Below are positions 1 to 8,302 of a stretch of 50,159 nt of DNA, one piece after another; position 1 is the first letter of the stretch; the number at the start of each line of letters is the position of its first letter. The translations under genes and the position numbers were made by a program. The stretch spans positions 1-50,159 of the forward strand of contig JAGPCO010000015.1 of NCBI GenBank assembly GCA_018058095.1, written 5' to 3'. Source of the stretch: Kofleriaceae bacterium (GTDB lineage: Bacteria; Myxococcota_A; Polyangia; Haliangiales; Haliangiaceae). The notes under the pieces are model-generated. The model made no database searches. It had not been told where the DNA came from and saw only the letters and a list, made by a program, of their open reading frames with translations.

Positions 1-632
1 CCCGGGCAGTCGGCGCGCAGGCCGCAGCCCGCGCACTCCTGGCCCGACCAGATGCGCTCGAACACCGCCTGGGTGTGGTCGAGCAGGAGCGCGTCGTCGC
101 TGACCAGGCCAAGCTCGAAGTTGCGGCGGCCGCGGCCGCGCGCGCCCAGGCCGGCCCCGGTCCAGTTGGCGCTGCCGAGGTAGCCGAACGCGCCGTCGAC
201 CACGACCAGCTTGAGGTGGACCCGCGGGCAGCGGCGCAGGGCCAGGCCGCCCTCCGTCAGCACCGGCTGGCGCAGCAGCTCGGCCCGGAACGGGCGCGAC
301 GGCAGCTCGGCGTGCAGCACGCGCAGCTCGACGCCGCGCCGGGCCAGGTCGGCCAGCACCTCCAGCACCGAGCGGTAGGAGGCCGCGCCCAGGCGGCGGC
401 GCTGGCCGGGCCGAGCCCGGCCGTCCTCGACCATCAGCTCCTTGAGAGTGGCGGTGGCGATCCACACGCTGGTCTCGGCGGCGGCGACGGCGGCGATGAC
501 CCGCTCGTAGTGGGCCCGACCACCGAGCAGCTCGACCACGATCGGCCGCGCCGGCAGCGCGCGGTCGACGATCGACGGCGGCGCGGTCGCGGCCGCGCCC
601 CGGGGGCGAGTGGTGCGAGCGCGGCGCGGCAT
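1..632 (-). CDS. Phospholipase D-like protein, C-terminus cut by window edge
   Basis: The reverse strand is open from an ATG at 632 to the window edge (210 codons seen). Residues 139-146 form the PLD HxKxxxxD motif (HLKLVVVD), followed by GYLGSANWTG and a RRNFELGLV segment, the usual continuation of one HKD half-site in phosphodiesterase/cardiolipin synthase-type enzymes. Residues 30-70 (VELLGGRAHYERVIAAVAAAETSVWIATATL) match the strand-helix start of a PLD fold. After the HKD part comes a short Cys cluster (ECAGCGLRADC, residues 199-209), not usual in PLD enzymes and possibly a metal site. A TACCGT box lies 6 nt before the ATG and supports this start. Only one HKD motif is visible; a second could lie outside the window or the enzyme may dimerise. 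Substrate is unknown. Confidence 0.82.
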   Translation of the reverse strand, partial: MPRRARTTRPRGAAATAPPSIVDRALPARPIVVELLGGRAHYERVIAAVAAAETSVWIATATLKELMVEDGRARPGQRRRLGAASYRSVLEVLADLARRGVELRVLHAELPSRPFRAELLRQPVLTEGGLALRRCPRVHLKLVVVDGAFGYLGSANWTGAGLGARGRGRRNFELGLVSDDALLLDHTQAVFERIWSGQECAGCGLRADCP

Positions 633-638
633 GTTCGG

Positions 639-644
639 ACGGTA
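639..644 (-). promoter_or_regulatory. -10 box of the PLD-like gene, leaderless type
   Basis: TACCGT on the reverse strand, 6 nt before the ATG at 632. It fits the TANNNT-N5-8-start pattern repeated across this window. Confidence 0.5.
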
Positions 645-969
645 CCCCGCCTCAGCGCCCTTGCCCCGGCCCACGCCGGGCCAGCCGGTGCAGGTCTCCG
701 CCCATCGCGACCCGGGCCAGCGGCGGGTCGGCGTGGCCGTCGCGCCGGCGGCGCCGGTGCGGGGCCGCCTCGATCGCAACCGGCGGGCGGGCCGGCCGCC
801 TGAAAAAAACACGGAACCGATCGCGCGGCCCGGTGTCATGGACAGGGCAAGCGACGCGATGGGGTGGCCCGGATGGCCGCACCGCCGCGCCGCCGCCGCA
901 ACGCCATCGTCGGCGTCGCCGCGTCATCCCCTGGTCCGGGCCTGCATCGCCCGGCGGAAGGCCCCCTCC
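645..969. other. Gene-free stretch between PLD-like gene and small secreted protein gene
   Basis: Frames are open here on both strands only because of GC content; none has a recognisable product. It holds a GC-rich block ending in a run of seven A residues near 803-809 and, at its right end, the GGAAGG ribosome-binding site of the next gene. No clear promoter hexamers or terminator are visible. Confidence 0.4.
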
Positions 970-1368
970 ATGCGCTCGCTCCTCGTCCGCTCGTTCGCCA
1001 CCCTCGCCCTGCTCGCCGTCGTCGCTGGTCCCGCGTTCGCCGGCAAGAAGACCACCAAGGACGCCAAGGCGAGCAAGAAGCGGTCGCTGGCCGAGTGCAC
1101 CAGCTTTGGCCAGCAGGATCGTGAGGCCGAGGACGGTGTCGACCTGGCGGTGACCAACTCGTGCTCGGTCCCGGTCACCTGCTCGGTGTCGTGGACGCTG
1201 ACCTGCGCGCCCGAGTCCAAGAAGCGGCGCTCGAGCAAGGCCGACAGCCACGTGTTCTCGCTCGACAGCGCGGCCGCCCTCACCGTCTCGGCCACCACCG
1301 AGCGGTGTGGTGATGCCGGCTGGGCCCTGACCGACATCCAGTGGAGCTGCGCGCCCAAGGCCGACTGA
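970..1368 (+). CDS. Small secreted Cys-containing protein, function unknown
   Basis: This 132-residue protein starts with MRSLLVRSFATLALLAVVAG and an AFA cleavage site, a classical signal peptide. The start is chosen because it gives the signal peptide and is preceded by GGAAGG at 8-nt spacing; the open frame continues upstream to 610 but that part looks like shadow. The mature part opens with a Lys-rich stretch (KKTTKDAKASKK) and then has six Cys in a compact beta-like domain (NSCSVPVTCSVSWTLTC ... RCGDAGW ... WSCAPK). I do not recognise the family. The even Cys number and export suggest disulfides. A strong hairpin terminator follows 41 nt after the stop. Confidence 0.75.
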   Translation: MRSLLVRSFATLALLAVVAGPAFAGKKTTKDAKASKKRSLAECTSFGQQDREAEDGVDLAVTNSCSVPVTCSVSWTLTCAPESKKRRSSKADSHVFSLDSAAALTVSATTERCGDAGWALTDIQWSCAPKAD

Positions 1369-1408
1369 GGCGCTTGCGGCGCGGGCGCCCCGCGCCCATC
1401 GTTCCCGG

Positions 1409-1449
1409 CGCGAGCCGGCCGGTTCCCCCGGCCGGCTCGCGGTCGTTTT
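1409..1449 (+). terminator. Rho-independent terminator
   Basis: A perfect 14-bp stem (1409-1422 with 1428-1441, core GCGAGCCGGCCGG) has a 5-nt loop TTCCC and is followed by GTCGTTTT. It lies just downstream of the small secreted protein gene and is the clearest intrinsic terminator in the left half of the window. Confidence 0.8.
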
Positions 1450-1693
1450 CGGCTAAAATTCAATCACTTGACGGGCCCGGGCGGCACCTTGAGTGGGCCC
1501 CTGAACGGCGATTAGATCGCCGGCGCGCCTCTTGCGTGTACATGCCATGAGCCCTCCAGCATGACCGCCCGGTCGCCCCGCCTCAGCCCGACGTCGCCCG
1601 ATGTCGCCTGCCGTCGCCCGCGCCCAGGTCGGCCCACGCTGGCTCGTTCCCTTGGCCCATCGTTTCCTGGCCGTCGGCATTCTCCGCCCGCCG
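1450..1693. other. Intergenic stretch upstream of the anti-sigma-like gene
   Basis: This is the 5' region of the anti-sigma-like gene. It contains a TTGACG hexamer at 1468-1473 with no convincing -10 at 17 nt. No sigma factor gene sits here, which is where one would be expected for an anti-sigma protein. A 75-codon reverse frame (1453-1680) has no recognisable features and I treat it as noise. Confidence 0.35.
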
Positions 1694-1699
1694 TAGTAT
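1694..1699 (+). promoter_or_regulatory. Probable -10 box (TAGTAT)
   Basis: TAGTAT precedes the ATG at 1716 by 16 nt, with an AAGGA ribosome-binding sequence between. The in-frame ATG at 1698 overlaps this box, so it is probably part of the promoter and not a start codon. Confidence 0.4.
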
Positions 1700-1715
1700 G
1701 AGTAAGGACAAGCCC

Positions 1716-2924
1716 ATGACCCGCAACCGCGAAGACCTCGATGCGCTGCTCATCAGCGCGCTGTACGGCGAGCTATCGCCGGGTCAGCGGGTCGAGCTCG
1801 ACGCCCACCTGGCGGCGCACCCGGGTGACCGCGGCGTGCTCGACCAGCTGGCCCTGGCGCGGCAGCTGGTGCAGACGTCGGGTGTGCTGGTGCCCCACCT
1901 CGATCCGGCGCCCGCGGTCAGCGCCCAGCTGGTGCAGGCCGCGGCCCGGCGCGCGCCGGCGCGGGCCAGCGAGCCCGGGCTGTGGGCCAGCGTGGTCGGG
2001 TTGTTCGCCGGCCTGGGCCGCCACCCGGCCATGGCCAGCGCCGCCGCCCTGGTGCTCGTGGTCGGCGTGTGGGGCGTGCTGCGCCTGCGCGGCGAAGACC
2101 ACCTGGCCACGTCCGAGGCACCGGCCCGGGCGGCTGCAACCGCCGAGGCGGCGACCGGGGCGTCGGCCGGATCGGCCGCACCCGCGCCCGGCCAGGCCGG
2201 CCCGGCCGATCGCGGCTTCCAGGTCCAGCTGGCCGATGGAGATGGCGCGGACCTGGCGCTGGCCGGCGGCGAGCGTGCGGCCGGGGATCCGGCCGTGGCC
2301 GACAAGCTGGACGAGGGCAAGACCCTGCGGCGGGGCGGCAACGCCGCCGCGCGCGAGCCAGGCGATCGCGTCGACACCAAGCCTACCGGTGACAAGAAGT
2401 CCAAGGCCGACGAGCTCGCGTTCTCCGATCCGCCGAAGCCGCGCAAGGACGCTTCCAAGCCGGTCGTGCGCGGGGTCGAAGTGACCACCGCGGATCCCAC
2501 GCTCAAGGCGGCCGACGCCGAGCTCGACGACGCCGGCAACGAGCTGGCCGGTGCCGATGAGGCGCAGCGGCGCGAGGTCGTGGCCCAGCGCAGCGCTGGT
2601 AAGGCCGGCGCCAGCGGGCCGGTCGGAGGCGCGCCGCCGGCGCAGACGGTGCCGGCGGCGCCCACGCCCGACACCGCGGCGGTCGAGGTCGCGCGCACGC
2701 TGCATCGGCGCATGGTCGACCTGGTCAAGGCCAACAAGTGCGCCGACGCCAGCAAGGTCGGGCGCGACCTGTTCGCCCGCTTCCCCGACTACTACGCCGA
2801 GTTCGTGGCCAACGACCGCGCGGTCGCGCCGTGCAAGTCGTACACCGAGCGCGAGCGGCGCAAGCAGGCCGAAGAGACCAGCAAGTCGCGCGCGCCCAAC
2901 ACGTCGGCCGATCAGGTCAAGTAA
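1716..2924 (+). CDS. Anti-sigma-factor-like single-pass membrane protein
   Basis: The protein has 402 residues. Its N-terminal ~75 residues (DLDALLISALYGELSPGQRVELDAHL and on) resemble the helical cytoplasmic domain of zf-HC2-type anti-sigma factors, but the HxxxCxxC zinc ligands are absent. One membrane segment follows near residues 107-124 (AMASAAALVLVVGVWGVLRL). A long Ala/Pro/Lys-rich low-complexity region then leads to a C-terminal helical domain (MVDLVKANKCADASKVGRDLF ... APCKSYTERERRK) with two Cys that could form a disulfide. Start 1716 is preferred over the in-frame ATG at 1698 because AAGGA lies 7 nt before it and 1698 falls inside a -10-like box. No sigma factor gene is adjacent, so a partner cannot be named. 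The stop overlaps the convergent PLP-enzyme gene by 8 nt. Confidence 0.7.
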   Translation: MTRNREDLDALLISALYGELSPGQRVELDAHLAAHPGDRGVLDQLALARQLVQTSGVLVPHLDPAPAVSAQLVQAAARRAPARASEPGLWASVVGLFAGLGRHPAMASAAALVLVVGVWGVLRLRGEDHLATSEAPARAAATAEAATGASAGSAAPAPGQAGPADRGFQVQLADGDGADLALAGGERAAGDPAVADKLDEGKTLRRGGNAAAREPGDRVDTKPTGDKKSKADELAFSDPPKPRKDASKPVVRGVEVTTADPTLKAADAELDDAGNELAGADEAQRREVVAQRSAGKAGASGPVGGAPPAQTVPAAPTPDTAAVEVARTLHRRMVDLVKANKCADASKVGRDLFARFPDYYAEFVANDRAVAPCKSYTERERRKQAEETSKSRAPNTSADQVK

Positions 2925-4098
2925 CGCCGGCGCCGAGGCCGAGCCAGGTCCGCATCGGCGCGGGCAGGCGGGCGATCGCCGCCTCGTCGTCGGGCGGGAG
3001 CCGCGCCGACGACCGGGTCAGCCAGAACAGCGTCGGTCCGGCGTGGCCGGCGACGTCGAGCACGCAGGCCGCGGTCTTGGCGGTGTAGACCGGATCGAGC
3101 TCGGGCAGGGGCGGCTGGTGGGCCCCGGCCGCGCGCGCGAACACCGCCCGGGCCCAGGCGGCGGCGCCGGTCGGGTGGCCGTAGCCGGCGCCGAGGTAGC
3201 CATGGTCGACCACCAGGCCGCGCCGCAGCGCCGAGGTCGGGATCGCAGCGACCGGCCCGAGGGGGCCGACCAGCTCGGCCAGCGCGGCCGCGGCCAGGCG
3301 CGCGATCCGCCACGCCTCGGTGATCGGCCAGGGCGAGATCGCCACCGCACGCACCAGCGGCGGGTGTGGCCAGGCGCCGAGGCGGGCCGCCAGCGCCGCT
3401 CCGGCCAGCAGGCCGGCGGCGGTGGTCGTGCTCCCGGCCGGCACCACGACCTGGCGCGGGCGCGGACACAGGCCGGCGGCGACCTGGTCGGCCAGCTCGA
3501 GCATGGCGCTGACTGCGCCGAGCGCGCCACGGGGGCTGGCCCCGCCCGGTGGCATGACCCGGTCATCGGGGTGCTGGCGCCGATGCCGGCGCATCACCCA
3601 CGGCAACCGCAGCGGCGACGCCATGGCCACCACCGTCGCCCCGGTGCTGGCCAGCGCGCGCAGGTTGCGCTGCGCCGCAGGTTCCGCCGGCTGCGGGAAC
3701 AGCATGGCGCCGGCCTCCAGGCCGAGGCGGGGTGCGTGGATCGCGGTCGCCAGCGCGTGGTTGGAGCCGTAGCCGCCGGTCGACCAGATGCGGCGCGCGC
3801 CGTCGGCATGGGCGGCCGCGAGCAGCAGCTCGAGCGTTCGCAGCTTGTTGCCGCCGTACCAGGGGTGCGCCAGATCCTCCCGCTTGATCCACACCTCGCC
3901 GCCGGCGGCGGCGCTCACCGCGGCCGCGGCCGGCTCGATCGGCGTCGGCCAGCGGCCGAGCACGGCCCACGGCACGGCGTGCGTCAGCGCCGGGGCGACC
4001 CGCAGCAGGGCGACGCTGGTGGACTCGCCGAGCCCGGCGTCCGCGCCGCGCCGACCGTCGGCCTCGGCGCGGTCACGCGGTGGCGGCGCGGTCGCCAT
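2917..4098 (-). CDS. PLP-dependent lyase/deaminase (D-cysteine desulfhydrase / ACC deaminase family)
   Basis: This 393-residue fold-type II PLP enzyme shows WIKREDLAHPWYGGNKLRTLE at residues 70-90; Lys85 in GGNK is the expected Schiff-base lysine. STGGYGSNHALA matches the substrate-carboxylate-binding SxGGxxSNH segment, and VVPAGSTTTAAGL the phosphate-binding Gly/Ser/Thr loop. The family contains D-cysteine desulfhydrase (D-cysteine to pyruvate, sulfide, ammonia) and ACC deaminase; I cannot separate them by eye. A proline/alanine-rich N-terminus of ~35 residues is longer than usual. The start has AGAGG about 6 nt upstream and lies 10 nt after the yggX stop, so the two are probably one transcript. 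The 3' end overlaps the convergent anti-sigma-like gene. Confidence 0.83.
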   Translation of the reverse strand: MATAPPPRDRAEADGRRGADAGLGESTSVALLRVAPALTHAVPWAVLGRWPTPIEPAAAAVSAAAGGEVWIKREDLAHPWYGGNKLRTLELLLAAAHADGARRIWSTGGYGSNHALATAIHAPRLGLEAGAMLFPQPAEPAAQRNLRALASTGATVVAMASPLRLPWVMRRHRRQHPDDRVMPPGGASPRGALGAVSAMLELADQVAAGLCPRPRQVVVPAGSTTTAAGLLAGAALAARLGAWPHPPLVRAVAISPWPITEAWRIARLAAAALAELVGPLGPVAAIPTSALRRGLVVDHGYLGAGYGHPTGAAAWARAVFARAAGAHQPPLPELDPVYTAKTAACVLDVAGHAGPTLFWLTRSSARLPPDDEAAIARLPAPMRTWLGLGAGVT

Positions 4099-4108
4099 GG
4101 CGAACCTC

Positions 4109-4384
4109 TCAGGTGGCAGGCGGGACGTAGTCGGGCGGCGCCTGCACCGGCGCGTCGCTGAACAGGAACTGCTCGCACTGCTCCTTGAGCAGGTCGTGCG
4201 TCTTCTTGAGGGTCAGGTCGAGCCGGTACTCGTTGACCAGCTTCTTGGAGTGCTCGACCCACTGTTGCCAGGCCTCGGCCGAGATCGAGTCGTAGACCCG
4301 CTGGCCGAGGGCGTCGGCGAACGGGCGGTAGGCGATGGCGGGCAGGTCTCGCCCGAGCTTGGCGCAACGTACGGTCCGTGACAT
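4109..4384 (-). CDS. yggX: Probable Fe(2+)-trafficking / oxidative damage protection protein
   Basis: This 91-residue protein matches YggX along its whole length: MSRTVRC start, LGQRVYDSISAEAWQQWVEHSKKLVNEYRLDL core and a C-terminal LLKEQCEQFLF. YggX proteins are small cytoplasmic proteins linked to protecting Fe-S clusters from oxidation in enterobacteria; an iron-trafficking role is the usual annotation. The conserved near-N-terminal Cys (Cys7) is present. The start was set at 4384 to match the family MSRT start; an in-frame ATG at 4393 would add three residues. It heads a two-gene unit with the PLP lyase and is divergent from the PHP lipoprotein gene across only 60 nt. Confidence 0.9.
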   Translation of the reverse strand: MSRTVRCAKLGRDLPAIAYRPFADALGQRVYDSISAEAWQQWVEHSKKLVNEYRLDLTLKKTHDLLKEQCEQFLFSDAPVQAPPDYVPPAT

Positions 4385-4432
4385 GGCGCGCATTCGAGCA
4401 TTCTTTGCCCTGCGCAGCAACGACCTATCCGA

Positions 4433-4438
4433 TACAGT
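4433..4438 (+). promoter_or_regulatory. -10 box of the PHP lipoprotein gene, leaderless type
   Basis: TACAGT lies exactly 6 nt before the ATG at 4445, leaving no room for a ribosome-binding site if transcription starts at or near the A of ATG. Confidence 0.5.
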
Positions 4439-4444
4439 CGCGCC

Positions 4445-7400
4445 ATGAAGTCGAGGGGACGACGTCACTTCACCGCCCTGCTCCTGGCCACCTCGGTCGG
4501 CGCTCTCGCTGGCTGCGGCGACGACGCGGTCACCCCGCCGTCGCTCGCGGACTTCTACCCCGAGCTGCCGCCGGCCACCGGCGCGGCGCAGCAGGTCTTC
4601 GTCGGCCAGATCGCCCAGGCCAACGCCGGCGAGCTGGTCACCGGCCCGGCCCAGACCGGCATGATCGGCGACTACTTCCTGCGCAACGACAAGGCGTCGT
4701 TCGTGGTGTCGGCCCCGACCCGGGTCATCGGCGTGGTGCCGCAGGGCGGCAACATCGTCGACGCCGCCCTGCGCGACGGCATGACCCAGCTGACCCAGGA
4801 TCACTTCGGTGAGATGTCGCTGTTCTACGTGCTGGGCCGCACCTGCGAGCACGACCAGATGGAGGTCGTGCGCGACGGCGCCGGCGGCGGGGTCGCCGCC
4901 CTGCGCGCCATCGGCCACGCCGCCGCCAACGACTTCATCAGCATCAAGGGCATCGGCGTGTTCCCGGTCGACGGCGCGGTCGATCCGGACATCGAGGACA
5001 ACGTGGTGTGCGCCACCACCTACGTGCTGGCCCCGGGCGCCAGCCACGTCGAGGTCCACTACAGCCTGTTCAACCCGACCGAGTCGAACATCTCGGGCCC
5101 GATGGGCACGCTCAACGACACCGGCGGCGAGGTCGAGGCCTGGGGCAACAAGCTCGGCTTCAAGCGGGTCAGCATCAGCGACATCGGCTCGCTCGGCGAG
5201 CCGGCCCCGGTCGAGTACGTGGCCTACCAGGGTCCCGGCAGCGCGTACGGCATCATCCCGCGCCACGACGTCCCGACCGACAACGTCGCCGTGCTCATCG
5301 CCGGCGTCTCGCTCGTGCTGCTCGGGTCCGACAGCGTGTTCGACCTGCTCAACCGCGACAACTACTTCCTGCGCCTGGCCGCCGGCGACGGCCAGCGCCA
5401 GCGCTTCGACTTCGCGGTCGGCCGCGACGGCGAGGACATCGACGTCGTCTACCGCTCGGCCAAGGGGGAGGCGCTGACCGCGATCGGCGGCACCGTCACC
5501 TGGTCGGCCGGCGGCGGCGCCACCGGCGCCCGGGTCGGCGTGTACGAGGACCTCGACGGCAACGGCGCGATCGACGACACCGACGTCATCGTCTCGTACA
5601 TGGACGTCGCAGCCGACGGCAGCTACGCCGGGCAGGTCCCGGCCGGCAACCTGCTGGTGCGGGCCGAGGTCAAGGACGTCGGCCGCTCGCCCCAGGCCCC
5701 GGCCGGCGCCGCGGTGGCGCTGACGGTGCCGTCGCCGGTCCGGGTCGACTACCAGATCGTCGACGACCTCACCGGCGGCTCGATCCCCGGCCGCCTGCTG
5801 GTGGTCGGGCAACACCCGGCCCTGCCCGACACCCGGGTGTTCGAGACCTACGACCGCCTGCCTGGCGTCGTCCAGTCGGTCCACGCCATCCGCGGCACCA
5901 CCACCGACGTCGGTGACGGCGCCGACCCGGCCCTGCTGCTGCCGGCCGGCGGCATCTACAAGATCTACGCCTCGCGCGGCACCGAGTGGTCGACCGACGC
6001 GGTCCCGTTCACCGCCACCGCCGACGGCAACCTCACCTTCCACCTGCGCCAGGTCGCGCCGGCCACCGGCTACCTGTCGACCGAGTGGCACGTGCACCAG
6101 ATCGGCTCGCCCGACTCGCCGGTCGGCAGCCTCGATCGGGTCCGCACCGCGCTGTCGTCCGGGGTCGAGATGTTCTCGGTCAACGACCACGACTACGTGA
6201 CCGACCTGCAGCCCATCGTCACCGACCTCGGTCTCGACGCCGCCCTCCGCATCATCCCCGGCATCGAGGTCACGCCGTTCGCGTACGGTCACTTCAACGC
6301 CTGGCCGATGGAGCCGGACGCGCTGTCGCCCAACCGCGGCGCGGTCGACTGGGGCCGTGGCATGGCCGGCTACGCCATGATCCCCGACGAGATCTTCGCC
6401 GCGATGCGGGCGCGCGGCGCCCAGCTCATCCAGGTCAACCACCCGCGCTCGGGCAGCTCGCTCGGCGAGTTCCAGTCGTACTTCGACCGGGCCGAGGTGG
6501 TGTACGACTACGACAACCGCACCATCTTCGGCGACTTCCAGAACGCCACCGTGCCCAACGGCGAGCTGCGCCTGCCCAACACCTCGCTGTGGAGCGGCGC
6601 CTTCAACATGCTCGAGGTGTGGAACGGGTTCGGCCACGAGGACTCCGACGCCGACGGCCGGCGCGAGAACACCTCGCTCGACCGCGTCCTGCGCGACTGG
6701 TTCAACATGCTGTCGATGGGCCTGCCCATCACCCCGGCCGGCAACTCCGACACCCACACCCAGACCGCCGACCCGATGGGCATGCCGCGCACGTACGTGC
6801 GGGTCGCCGACGACAGCGGCGCGGCGCTGGCCTCGGGCGCGGCCGTCGATCAGGTGCTGGCGACGCTGGCTGGCACCGGCCCGTCCCCGCGCGACGTGGT
6901 CGTCACCGACGGGCCGATGATCGAGGTGACGGTGGCCGGCCAGCCGGCGCTGGGCCGGACCGTGTCCGGCAGCCCGAGCGTGACCTTCGAGGTGACGATC
7001 ACCGCGCCGGAGTGGGCCGACCTCGACACCCTCGAGGTGTTCGCCAACAGCACGCCGACGGTGCCGGCCCCCGACGTGAGCGCGCTGGCCCCCCTCAAGT
7101 GCTACACGACCCGGGCCCTGGCCTCGCTGCCGGCGACCGACCCGTGCCGGCTGGCCACCCTGGCGGCTGAGGCCATGACCGTCACGGTCAACAACGTGAG
7201 CGGCCCGGGCAACCATCGCCAGCGCCGCGCGGTCGTATCGATCACCATGGACGCGGCCGACGTGACGACCCGGGCCGGCGCGACCGGCACCGACGCCTGG
7301 TTCGTGTTCCGGGTCAGCGGCGACCGCGCCATCTTCCCGATCATGACCCAGGGCGCCATCGACGACACCACCCTGCCGCTGCTGGTGGCCGGGACCCCGG

Positions 7401-7513
7401 CCGAGGTCGACGCCGCCCTGCGCGGCCGCGGCGTGCAGGCCATCGCCTTCACCGCCCCGGTCCTGGTCGACTTCGACGGCGGTGGTTACCGCGCCCCGTT
7501 CGCGCCGCAATAG
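4445..7513 (+). CDS. Large lipoprotein with CehA/McbA-like PHP metallohydrolase domain
   Basis: The 1022-residue protein begins with a lipoprotein signal (TALLLATSVGALAGCGDD). Residues ~40-370 form a beta-rich region, ~380-430 contain a carboxypeptidase-regulatory-like Ig fold with a DLDGNGAIDD calcium-type loop, and ~540-800 form a PHP-type metal site: EWHVHQ (~548), NDHDY (~579), QVNHPR (~664) and GNSDTH (~765). The arrangement matches the PHP domain of CehA/McbA carbaryl esterase relatives, although most relatives have unknown substrates. Conserved His/Asp residues suggest an active phosphoesterase or esterase at the cell surface. A C-terminal beta domain (~830-1022) ends the protein. The large antisense open frame over this gene is a codon-bias artefact. 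Confidence 0.83.
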   Translation: MKSRGRRHFTALLLATSVGALAGCGDDAVTPPSLADFYPELPPATGAAQQVFVGQIAQANAGELVTGPAQTGMIGDYFLRNDKASFVVSAPTRVIGVVPQGGNIVDAALRDGMTQLTQDHFGEMSLFYVLGRTCEHDQMEVVRDGAGGGVAALRAIGHAAANDFISIKGIGVFPVDGAVDPDIEDNVVCATTYVLAPGASHVEVHYSLFNPTESNISGPMGTLNDTGGEVEAWGNKLGFKRVSISDIGSLGEPAPVEYVAYQGPGSAYGIIPRHDVPTDNVAVLIAGVSLVLLGSDSVFDLLNRDNYFLRLAAGDGQRQRFDFAVGRDGEDIDVVYRSAKGEALTAIGGTVTWSAGGGATGARVGVYEDLDGNGAIDDTDVIVSYMDVAADGSYAGQVPAGNLLVRAEVKDVGRSPQAPAGAAVALTVPSPVRVDYQIVDDLTGGSIPGRLLVVGQHPALPDTRVFETYDRLPGVVQSVHAIRGTTTDVGDGADPALLLPAGGIYKIYASRGTEWSTDAVPFTATADGNLTFHLRQVAPATGYLSTEWHVHQIGSPDSPVGSLDRVRTALSSGVEMFSVNDHDYVTDLQPIVTDLGLDAALRIIPGIEVTPFAYGHFNAWPMEPDALSPNRGAVDWGRGMAGYAMIPDEIFAAMRARGAQLIQVNHPRSGSSLGEFQSYFDRAEVVYDYDNRTIFGDFQNATVPNGELRLPNTSLWSGAFNMLEVWNGFGHEDSDADGRRENTSLDRVLRDWFNMLSMGLPITPAGNSDTHTQTADPMGMPRTYVRVADDSGAALASGAAVDQVLATLAGTGPSPRDVVVTDGPMIEVTVAGQPALGRTVSGSPSVTFEVTITAPEWADLDTLEVFANSTPTVPAPDVSALAPLKCYTTRALASLPATDPCRLATLAAEAMTVTVNNVSGPGNHRQRRAVVSITMDAADVTTRAGATGTDAWFVFRVSGDRAIFPIMTQGAIDDTTLPLLVAGTPAEVDAALRGRGVQAIAFTAPVLVDFDGGGYRAPFAPQ

Positions 7514-7582
7514 CTGGGGGTCCGGTGCCAGGCCTGCCCTCCGTGCTACCTTCTCGACTCCGCCCCTGCCGGCAGGCCAACC

Positions 7583-8302
7583 ATGGATGATGTCTGGGAA
7601 CTGATGAGCCATGGCGGTTACGCCATGTGGGCGATCGCCATCTTCTCGGTGCTCGCCCTGGCGGTGGCGATCGAGCGCGCCTACGTGCAGTGGGGCTTCA
7701 CCGAGCGGGCCCGGGCCCTGGCCGAGGTCGTCGGCAAGTGCCTCGACCGCGGCGCGGTGGCCGACGCGCGATCAGCGTGCGAGCGCTCGAGCTCGCCGCT
7801 GGCCGACGTCTTCCTGGTCGGCTACGCCCGGCTCGGCCGGCACAAGCCCGACCACGTGGTCACCGCGGTCCACCGCGAGCGGACCCGGGTCGGCCAGGAC
7901 CTGCGCGCGCGCATGTGGATCCTCGGCACCATCGGCGCCACCGCGCCGTTCGTCGGCCTGTTCGGCACCGTCATCGGCATCATGGACGCGATGAACAGCC
8001 TCAAAGGCGACGTCACCCTGGAGACCGTGTCGGGTCCGATCTCGTCGGCCCTCATCGTCACCGCCGCCGGCATCCTGGTCGCGGTCGAGGCGGTCGTGCT
8101 GTTCAACCTGTTCTCGCAGCGGGCCGCGGCCATCGCCACCGAGCTCAAGCTGCTGACCGACGAATTCCTCGAGCAGCTGCTCGAGGCCCCGGTCGAGCCG
8201 GCCGGCCGTGGCAAGGGCGACGGCGCCCAGGGCGACGCCCCGGCCGGGCGCACGCCGGCCGCCAGCAAGGGGGCCGGCGATGGCGATCGCGAAGCTGCAT
8301 AG
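7583..8302 (+). CDS. MotA/TolQ/ExbB-type proton channel protein
   Basis: The 239-residue protein has the three-membrane-helix plan of ExbB/TolQ: a helix at ~13-33 (AMWAIAIFSVLALAVAIERAY), a cytoplasmic helical loop, and a helix pair at ~115-140 and ~155-185. Between them is the family signature LGTIGATAPFVGLFGTVIGIM, followed by SGPISSALIVTAAGILVA. A Gly/Ala-rich tail (~205-239) is not conserved. It overlaps the next gene (ExbD) by 23 nt, so they are one operon and should form the inner-membrane stator that couples proton-motive force to a TonB/TolA-like partner. A TonB-like protein is encoded 3.7 kb downstream but not in the same operon. Confidence 0.93.
   Translation: MDDVWELMSHGGYAMWAIAIFSVLALAVAIERAYVQWGFTERARALAEVVGKCLDRGAVADARSACERSSSPLADVFLVGYARLGRHKPDHVVTAVHRERTRVGQDLRARMWILGTIGATAPFVGLFGTVIGIMDAMNSLKGDVTLETVSGPISSALIVTAAGILVAVEAVVLFNLFSQRAAAIATELKLLTDEFLEQLLEAPVEPAGRGKGDGAQGDAPAGRTPAASKGAGDGDREAA

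Noticed and set aside
1453-1680. A 75-codon reverse ORF upstream of the anti-sigma-like gene
   Set aside because: No ribosome-binding site, no recognisable domain, and it overlaps the likely promoter region of the forward gene.
1698-1700. ATG at 1698 as start of the anti-sigma-like gene
   Set aside because: It overlaps a TAGTAT -10-like box, and the ATG at 1716 has AAGGA at 7-nt spacing.
4109-7612. An 1167-codon open frame antisense to the PHP lipoprotein gene, ending in-frame with yggX
   Set aside because: Only the last 91 codons (yggX) match a family. The rest is Gly/His/Arg/Val-rich antisense noise caused by strong G/C preference at third codon positions of the forward gene.
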